Assembly: GCA_023362775.1 (NCBI GenBank)
Contig: JALMGJ010000011.1
Coordinates: forward strand, 26,087,501 to 26,151,500
From: Charina bottae
Taxonomy: Eukaryota > Chordata > Lepidosauria > Squamata > Charinaidae
Reading direction: 5' to 3'
DNA: 64,000 nucleotides
Part shown: positions 55,311 to 64,000 of the stretch, piece by piece
How the letters are laid out: each line of letters opens with the position of its first letter
Numbering within the stretch: the stretch's first letter is position 1
The notes under the pieces: generated by a model
The model's database searches: none
Seen by the model: only the letters and a program-made list of their open reading frames with translations
What the model was told of the DNA's origin: nothing
Position numbers and translations under genes: made by a program

Positions 55311-56631
55311 ATTAGTTTGTTATTAATTAGCCATTAGGCCATATAAAAGTACAGAATATAAAACACAGAACATTAATAAGATCGTTTATAAAATTAGAAT
55401 AAAAGAACCAAATTAAATTAGAAATAGAATAAAAATGCAAATCATATTACTGTATCACCTCTGCAGTTTACCCCAATCAGATTCACATATGCAGATCTCA
55501 ACTGTTTTGTTCAAATAAAGGGCCATATTAAATGTAATTTTTGAATTCTGACAGCACATGAAATATGTTGTTTTAATATGAGGATCCCAATAGGTCATTC
55601 ATCTAATGTGTGGTTCTAAATACTGACCTCTCTCTTTCTTATACAATTGACATTCAAATAATACGTGTATTATGTCTTCTATCTCTGGAGCTCCGCAAAT
55701 TCAAGTACATTCATTATAAGGGACTTGGTTAAATCTTCCATATTTAACCATTGTGTCCAGCCACTCGAATCTTGCTTGGGTAAATACTGCCCTAAGATGT
55801 TTAGGCATTTCTCTATTTAAATACATAGCAGTATGAAAGGTACGTTTGTAGCGGCTCATCCATTTCAGTGTGCCAGCCTTACTAAGGATGGCTACTGTAT
55901 ATCTTTCTGTGCTTCTATACCAAGATTCTTTGTGCAGCAATCTTTTTAGCTTGTTCTCCAGTTGTACAAGAGAAAGGGAGACCACAGCTCCCAATATAAT
56001 TTGTCAGTTGTACAATCCAAGAATTCTGTAATTGAGATTTTGTCTGTTCTAACAGACACAATTTTGGGAGTCTGCCAGTTTCCATAGCATTAATTTTGCA
56101 TCAATAATTGTACACCCTGATTTTAGGCAAAGAACAAATTGTATGAATTCGCAATTCAGCTCTAACTGCAGCAGATGAAGCCCTTTTATCCACACCCAAT
56201 ATACTGTACATCTCAGATACTGTGATGGTGTTTGTTCTAATAGTGAGATATGTTTTAAGCCCCAAACTTCAGCTACATACAAGAGCATAGGGGAACAGGG
56301 GAACCTTGGCCTTATATACTTTGATAATTGGGGCTAAGGAACCTGGATAGCTGTGATTTTTTAAGTTGAGCAGTAAGTTCACTTGTGCCGTTGCTCTAAG
56401 CTCCTTTGATGATGAGGAAGCCAGGATCCAGTCTCAGAGAAAACTACCCCTAGGTAAGGAAAGGTGTTAACTTGCTCTATTGGCTCATCATCAAATTGCC
56501 ATCTATGGCTATAATATCATTTTCCAAAGACCATAATTTTTGACTTTGATTTATTAATAATCAGAGAGTTATTCTGACAATAGGAGCCAAGTCTTCTTAA
56601 CTGCCTATGCAACCCTACTTGTGAATATGAA

Positions 56632-56783
56632 TACTTGGGCCAGTCACTCTCTCTCAGCCCAACTTACCTCACAGGGTTGTTGTTCTGGGGAAAATAGGAG
56701 GAGGAGGGAATATTAGGTATGTTCGCCACCTTGAGTTATTTGTAAAAAAATAAATTAAGGTGGGATAATAAATAAATATATCC
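56632..56783 (+). repeat. tRNA-derived SINE, 5'-truncated
   Basis: Plus-strand copy of the family at 1258-1515 (gggccagtcactctctctcag to ttgagttatttgtaaaa). Its A/T tail runs into a (TATCC)n array. Confidence 0.8.
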
Positions 56784-56785
56784 CA

Positions 56786-56895
56786 TCCTATCCTATCCTA
56801 TCCTATCCTATCCTATCCTATCCTATCCTATCCTATATCATATAATATCATATATCATATCATATTATATCATCATATCATATCATATCATCAGC
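56786..56895. repeat. (TATCC)n then (ATATC)n microsatellite
   Basis: About ten TATCC units pass into a degenerate ATATC array, apparently grown from the SINE tail. Confidence 0.9.
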
Positions 56896-58198
56896 GTATA
56901 GCAAGGTGTTACAATATGTATTTAGCACCTTAGGAATGTGTACTTCGGGATCCTTCATTAGTCCTGGTAAGTCGTTAACCTATAGATTGAATAAAAATGG
57001 TGCATCACTTCACCCTTCTCTTACCCCTTTGTAACTATAGATCCTACATGTCATGGCTCCACTGATACCAAACTGTACTCTCAAACAAGTGCTCATATAA
57101 AGGGCTTCAATCAGTGCCAGAAGTCTGGGTTCCATTTTGAGGGTAGTCAATTTCCTCCATAATATTTCTCTGTTTACTCTGTCAAATGCTGCACTAAGAC
57201 CTATAAAGGCAGCAAAGAGTTGTTTCCCCTTACTGACATATTTTGTAATTAGATGGGTCAAGACAAAGCAATTGTCAATGGTGGATCGACTCTGTCTAAA
57301 GCCTGCTTGTTCTTCTGCAAGAATGCACTTTTCATCTACCCAGCTCTCGACTCTGCACAAGAGGAACCTAGCATATATTTTAGCCACAATATCTATCAGA
57401 CTAATGGGCCTGAAGTTGCTACGGTCCTTTTTATTCCTGTTTTTATATGTGGGAACTACGATTGCCATCTTCCACCCAACTGGGATATGGCAGGTATTAT
57501 TTATATGTGTGAAAAAACCTGCCAATAGAGGGCCCCACCAGTCAGGGTATTTTTTGAATAGTTCAATTGGTAGGAAGTCCTCCCCAAAGGCTTTATTGAT
57601 CTTCACGCCCTTTATGATAGATTGGATCTCATTTTCTGATACTGGTGGCCAAAGGGGTGAAGCATCGATAAGTGATAAATCACTACTTAGAAACAGTTAC
57701 TCAACAGGTTAGGAGAGAGCAAATAGATGATGATAATAGTTTTCCCATTCCTCAGCAGGGATAGGTATATCAAGTGTGAATCTCCATTCTTTCAGGATTC
57801 CAGCTACAGAGTGCCAAAATATAGCCACATTATGACTTTTTGCAGACAGCTCAAGGGGATTCTGTCTCTGCTTCTCCACTTCAGATGGATATGAATTGTG
57901 GTGGTGTTTATGGATACTGACAGTGGAGAAAGAATTATACAAACAGTGATACCCATGATTTCTCAGAAGGGTGTCTGCTTTGCATTCATATGGAAAATCC
58001 CCATTATAATTTAATTACTAATATCTTTGAGATACTGAATAAAGGGAAGAAGATTTATGATACATTGACAGGTAGTAAGGCTAAAGTTATACTTGCTTTT
58101 GGTGAATGTAATTCCTTTGGATTTTTTAGATTTCAGTCTTCAATCATTGATCAGATGAAGATGTTGACAGTAAGCATAGGAAACCCCTAGGAAAAGTA

Positions 58199-59468
<1,270 letters not shown>

Positions 59469-59782
59469 GATGGATCACCATAGCCCAAATGTACATTGCT
59501 TCATTCAGATTACAAAGGGATTGGGATTTAGAAAATTTCCAAGGAGCTTTAGGCTTCACATTTCATTCCAACAATGTGTCTGGATTTCAACAGTTTATTG
59601 AGAATCGAAACCCTTTTTTGAGAGTAAAAACATATCTAAGAAAAGTGATGTAGCAAATACTATAAGATACTCTAAATTAGAAAAAATCTATAGTAAATAT
59701 TAATGAATATGATGTGAAATGAAGTATAGAATTTCCTAAGTGTGAACTATTCCTGTGAAACACAATACAATATTCATTCCAG

Positions 59783-60074
59783 GATGATTCCGAAGAATTA
59801 TCAACACATCCTGGCCTTGGCCTTTGCAGTAAAGAAGATAAATGATAATCCTCAAATACTACCCAATATCACTTTGGGATTCCAAATTTTTGACAATTAC
59901 TACAATGCAAAATGGACATACCATTCCACAATGCTACTTATATATACGTTAGAAAATTTCTTTCCAAACTATAGTTGCAACATGGAGAAGAAGCTGATTG
60001 CAGTGATTGGTGGATTGGATTCCATTACTTCTCTTGATATGAGGGTTCTCCTGGATATCTACAAAATTCCCCAG
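59783..60074 (+). CDS. VMN2R-like: V2R gene 3, exon 2
   Basis: Counterpart of 24321-24612: acceptor ttcattccAG (59781-59782), one base, then [50 protein letters not shown], ending YKIPQ at donor CAG|GTAGGA. It is 292 nt, fully open and phase-compatible with exon 1 at 50397-50614. As in unit A it follows a dead exon 3. The next exons lie outside the window. Confidence 0.92.
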
Positions 60075-60899
60075 GTAGGAAATGCCTCTCAGGTTTCATG
60101 TTTCTTCACTTTTTTTTTCTGTTCTGCTGGATACAACTCTAGGGTCTGAGTAACAGTTTATCAGATTAGGTGAATAGGAAATCCAAAATAAGGAAAAGTT
60201 ATTTAGCTTCTTACTTGCAGTATATAAACAAATGATTGATTTACTAAACGCTTTCCTTGCATTTTCATGATCTTACAATTCCTCCCTTAATGCTAAATAT
60301 TCATTTTTATAGGTTTTTCTTATAATTTTTCTTACATGTTGTATATATGTTTAGTCCAATCAATAAGCCATGAAAGAATGTTCAGGGATTGGTGTTTTCA
60401 AACCTCTTTATCAGTCCAGATATTATAAAATTCCAGGGAGGTAAGAAGAAACATAAAATTTCAAAAGTAGGGATATACGTTGTGGACACAAGTCTTATAG
60501 TTTAGAATCAGCCTGAAGTTGGAGATTATACCCCCACCATTTGTGTAGAGTTTGAAAATTGGAGTGTGTGGCAGGTAAGCAGATTATATATAGTCTCCCC
60601 AAAAGCAGTGAACGCTTCCCTTTTCTAAGAACTTCAGGGCCATCTATAACTTTGATCTTGGATTGGGAAAAATTAGCTAGAAGATAGAGAAACATGATAT
60701 TTTATATTAAGTGTTATCCTTCTAATTATGATACATAACTAATAATTAAGTTAGTCTATGAAAAATATCCAAGATCCACATTTGGAAAATACTTTTATTG
60801 GGACCAACAAAAATTACCTAAATTACTGTTTAAGTTTTTACATTTTCCAAAGTTTTAATTATTGTTGGTTTTTAAATTTGGTCACTCTATCAATAATCG
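60075..60899 (+). other. intron 2 of V2R gene 3
   Basis: AT-rich, no gene or repeat recognised. Unit A carries an L2 directly after exon 2 and does not align here beyond the first 40 bases or so. Confidence 0.45.
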
Positions 60900-61110
60900 A
60901 GAGCCAGTTTGGTGTAGCGATTTAGGCCTCAGGCTAGTCCCACCTTAGGCACAAAGACAGCTGGGTGACCCTGGGCCAATCACTTTCTCTCAGTCTTAGG
61001 AAGGAGGCAATGGCAAACCACTTCCGAAAAACCTCGCCAAGAAAACTGCAGGGCCTTGTCCAACCAGTCACCAGGAGTCAATGTGGAGTCAAAGGCACAC
61101 ATACCATACA
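60900..61110 (+). repeat. tRNA-derived SINE with BovB-type tail
   Basis: Head gagccagtttggtgtagcg and gctgggtgaccctgggccaa, then the tail ggcaatggcaaaccacttcc, aagaaaactgcagggc and agtcaccaggagtcaa, which resembles the BovB-derived 3' half of Sauria-type SINEs. Confidence 0.75.
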
Positions 61111-61649
61111 CACAATCAATAATTTACCAAGACGTTTTAGTTGCTCATTTTGCAAGTTGCACTACATTTGCTTAGCTTTCCATTTCAAAAATGTCTGTAC
61201 AATTGATAAAGCACACCCTGGTTGGATCTTAAAGAATCAGCACAATCCTATTCATAATCTATTTGGAAGGAAATCTCACTATTAAATTGAATATAATCCC
61301 AGGTAACTGAGTACAGAATTGCAAATCCTACAGGTTTCCACTTAATGAGTTGAATCAATGCTCTTATGTAGATGGTGTGGTGGTAAAAGGTACCCCCCCA
61401 TACATATGTAAACTGCATTCACTACCAAATCTATGAGATCCCCCCCCCCACTACACACATATGAACTGTGTAAGAAAACATTTACAGCAAGCTGAATTGA
61501 CCCTGAGTGGCAACAGGGAGAAGAATAACTCAGGATCCTGTGCCCAGTAAACCAAATTATTTCTATTTACAAACCATGTCTCAAAGATAGTATGGCTAGC
61601 GTGCTGATGTGGTAGGAAGGGATCTCCTGCAGAGTACAATTATTATTAT
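61111..61649 (+). other. intron sequence, no feature recognised
   Basis: Only short C-runs (about 61395 and 61441) stand out. Confidence 0.4.
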
Positions 61650-62834
61650 GAATTAGATATTTAAGAAACAAAAGATGGCGGCAGTGTGAGACGTTGTGTG
61701 AGGAGCTCCAGAGTGGTTCTAGAGTGAGGTTAATTGTGAGGACTTTTTGTATTTTTGAAAGTTTATGAAAGTGTGGAGGGTTTTGCGAAACTGCAGGGAG
61801 AGAATTGAGGGATGGAATGAGCTGAAAGCTGAAAGCTGAGTTGAGAGATGGAGATGGAGATGGAGATGGAGATATGGAGCTGAGTGCTGAAAGCTGAGTT
61901 GGGGATGGAGAGATGGAATTGAACTGAGTGCTGAGTTGAGAGCTGAGAGCTGAGAGAGAAGAGTTGGAGACTATACCCGACCCTCTGAGCCCCCAGTAGA
62001 AGAAATTAGGACTAGTTTCCTGAGTCATTGTCCTGTTGGGAGCAGACAGAGTCTGGGAGCTGCATTGAATTGAAGTGAAGTTGAGCATTATTAAGATGGT
62101 GCTGGCTGTGTGATGGTGACAGAGGAGGTGGAGATGAAGACCTCTCCTGGCTTTCTCTGAGGGCGGCACCCAGACTTACTTGCACTTGCACTGATGCTGG
62201 TGGTATTGTGGAAGGTAGTGGGCTGCTGATTTGAATCCTCGGATTTCGGGAAGTGGTTGCTCGAGTTCATCCCACGTGGTGGCTGGCTGGTGGCAGCAAT
62301 GGCATTTAGCGAGGTGCAGTCTGCTTCCTGGCTGCTGAAGATGCAGCATATTTTTGTTATGTACAAACATTGGACTTATTACTTAGGAAATATTCCCTCA
62401 TTATTCTGTCCCTTGGAGGGTACAGTTTGTGAGCTCAGTCCGTGATTCTTTTAGTGGGAAATGGGGGTTGTGGGAAAGTGGTTGAGGGTTTAGGTGAGGG
62501 TGATTGGATTCTCCCTTCTGGGTGAGAGCCGGGGATGTGCGTTAATGGAGTAGGCCTCCTACTGGGTTGGTGACACTGACTGGGCAGGGAGGTGCTACTG
62601 TTTGATGGTGATGCCAGTGATGATGTGAGTGGTGGTGGGGGGTGACTTGAAGGTGCTGGGAGCTGTTTGCTATAGCACTTGTTGGGTCTTACCTGTACCC
62701 CAGGTTTTATGTTGTTGGCAGTTGGTTCCCTTTAGAATGAGATGAGAGGTCCGAGGATGGTGGACGGAGAGACTTATGGGGTGAATAGGGTAGGTCAGTC
62801 TAGTTTGGAGATATTGGGTATGGGGATATATGGA
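61650..62834 (+). other. G-rich tract, possible 5' UTR of a retroelement
   Basis: The tract begins near agatggcggcagtgtgag, reminiscent of L1-type 5' ends. It includes a (GGAGAT)n run at about 61845-61874 and many gagctgag repeats, and stays G-rich to the PLE boundary. Long minus-strand frames here are Ser/Pro/Leu-rich translations of the low-complexity sequence. Origin uncertain. Confidence 0.3.
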
Positions 62835-64000
62835 GTCCTTGGTGCTCTCTGAGCCTTGTTGCTTTCTTGCAGACATTTCATTGCCAGGCTAGGCAACATC
62901 TTCAGTGCAAACAGGGAGTGGGACTTGCTCTCTGTTTATATACCATGGCTTGTCCTGCCTGTTTTGGTGGGGGTGTTGTACTCTCCTTGGTAGTACCTCC
63001 ATTGGGTTGTTGTTTGCTGCTTGGTTGATTGACTGAGTTAATAGTTCCTTGTTTAGGGTATATTTTGTTGTTTGATTGTTCCACTGGTGCTAATCCTGGT
63101 GTTAATCTTTGCCTATCTGAGTGATGATTGCTGGCAAGGATGTGTTCTGGTCTTCTGGCTTTTCTATTGTCTCTTATGAATGGTATGTAAATGTTGTTTA
63201 CCTCTATGTGTCTGTTGATGGTTGCTTTGTCTGAGTGCCAAGCTTCCAGGAATTCCCTAGCGTTTTTGGATTTGGCTGGGTTTAAGATGCTCACAGTTTC
63301 CCAGTTGAAAGTATGGTTAAGTCTGTCCACGTGGTGTGAGATTAAGGAGTTTTCATCATGTCTTCTGACTGCTATTTGGTGTTCATGGATACGTTCTGCT
63401 AGTCTTCTGCTGGTCTGTCCTACATAGTGCCTTTTACAGTCCTTACACTGTAAGTTATAGATATCTCATGTTTTTTCTTCTTGGGCTACTGGTTCTTTTG
63501 GGTTACTTATGATGTTCTGAAGGGTTTTGGTTGGTTTATGTGCTATGGTGATGCTGTGTGGTTGTAATAGTCTATTCGTAGTTTCTGAGATGTTTCTGAT
63601 GTATGCCAGTGTAATCCTTTTCATGGCTTATGTTGGTTTTGCTGTGGTGGGTTGATTGGTCAGGCACTTTTTGATAAAGCTGTGTGGGTATCCATATGCT
63701 GGAAGATGCTATATAAGTGGTCTGTTTCCTTTTTCTGGTGTTCTGGGTTGCTGCAGTGCGTTTGTGCTCGTCTGAATAGTGTTCTTACACAGCTCCTCTT
63801 GTGGGAGGTTGGGTTATTGCTTTGGTAGTGGAGCACATTGTTAGTGTGGGTAGATTTCTGGTAGACTTGTGTTTCTAGAATGCCATCATTTCCTCTACTG
63901 ATGAGGATGTCCAAGAAGGGTAGTATGTTGTTGTTTTCTTCTTTCCTTGTGAATTTTATTTATTTGAAGATGTTGTTGATGGTTTCATGTGTTTCCTCCA
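62835..64000 (-). mobile_element. Penelope-like element, third family, runs off the window
   Basis: Minus strand, from the right: MDILISRGNDGILETQVYQK (63914 on), FRRAQTHCSNPEHQKKETDH, then NRLLQPHSITIAHKPTKTLQ. The GIY-YIG core is IYNLQCKDCKRHYVGQTSRR (about 63455-63395), then REFLEAWHSDKATINRHIEV and the stop region near 62902. At least two frame breaks lie between 63660 and 63330. RT lies beyond 64000. The terminus at the left carries a hammerhead-like motif. Confidence 0.8.
62865..62911 (-). ncRNA. hammerhead-ribozyme-like motif at PLE terminus
   Basis: On the minus strand: UUUGCA, CUGAAGA, unpaired U, stem II GUUGCC/GGCAAU (6 bp, loop UAGCCU), GAAA, UGUC, then UGCAAG. UUUGCA and UGCAAG pair as a 6-bp helix I right at the core, and GUC is the classic cleavage triplet. 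This is the best formed of the four candidates, with a two-pair helix III. Confidence 0.6.

Larger units (their letters stand above)
55311..57847 (-). mobile_element. LINE with RT and CCHC end (R4/Dong-like?), decayed
   Basis: Minus-strand RT region 57606-57010: KAFGEDFLPIELFKKYPDWW, IPVGWKMAIVVPTYKNRNKK, SNFRPISLIDIVAKIYARFL, ILAEEQAGFRQSRSTIDNCF, LFAAFIGLSAAFDRVNREIL. Further left come 56288-56049 and 55994-55701, followed by ICGAPEIEDIIHVLFECQLY, a C-terminal Cys/His motif. A SINE and a pentamer repeat interrupt it at 56.6-56.9 kb. The clade guess rests on the overall pattern. It truncates the start of the dead exon 3. Confidence 0.75.

Noticed and set aside
57137..57712. 191-codon plus-strand frame
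   Set aside because: Antisense to a LINE RT whose minus-strand frame has clear RT motifs.
61567..62169. 200-codon minus-strand frame rich in Ser, Pro and Leu
   Set aside because: It is the complement of a GA-rich low-complexity tract and has no domain-like pattern.

Overview
The window looks like a stretch of a squamate reptile (lizard or snake) vomeronasal type-2 receptor (V2R, family C GPCR) cluster. The evidence is V2R exons of the six-exon VMN2R type, all on the + strand, in a background of squamate-style repeats: tRNA-derived SINEs, L2, CR1 and L1 LINEs, Penelope-like elements (PLEs), a Ty1/copia element, hAT-type MITEs and many microsatellites. I cannot tell lizard from snake, and no non-V2R host gene is recognisable.

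Layout. (1) 1-2.5 kb: the 7TM exon of receptor gene 1, whose other exons lie upstream of the window. (2) 3.1-7.25 kb: PLE and L2 debris, including a short palindromic insertion. (3) 7.25-8.4 kb: a broken 7TM exon and a smaller relic. (4) 11.4-45.9 kb: receptor gene 2, an apparently intact six-exon model (11449-11666, 24321-24612, 35732-36595, 38747-38968, 39440-39566, 44915-45819). It sums to 2628 nt, 875 residues plus stop, with all splice phases compatible. Intron 1 holds a dead exon 2 (12.5 kb) and a dead exon 3 (19.5-20.4 kb), plus L2 copies, an L1, a hAT MITE and a SINE split by an inverted pair of PLEs. Intron 2 holds L2, CR1, L1 and a complete copia element with apparently identical LTRs and a single internal stop. 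Introns 3-5 hold MITEs, a SINE and an ORF1-only L1 derivative. (5) 50.4-60.1 kb: receptor gene 3, with exon 1, a dead exon 3 split by an L2, and an intact exon 2; its remaining exons lie past the window end. (6) 60.9-64 kb: a SINE, a GA-rich tract and a third PLE family.

The segments from 7.25 to 24.6 kb and from 45.25 to 60.1 kb are paralogous: 7TM exon tail, flank, next gene's exon 1, dead exon 3, then exon 2. They are two tandem duplication units, and the insertions private to each unit give a relative timeline. The most interesting signals are the composite receptor gene with dead exons trapped in wrong order in both units, hammerhead-ribozyme-like motifs at PLE termini, the inverted PLE pair, two ORF1-only L1 derivatives of the same architecture, and the young copia element. 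All similarity statements are by eye; no alignment or database search was run.
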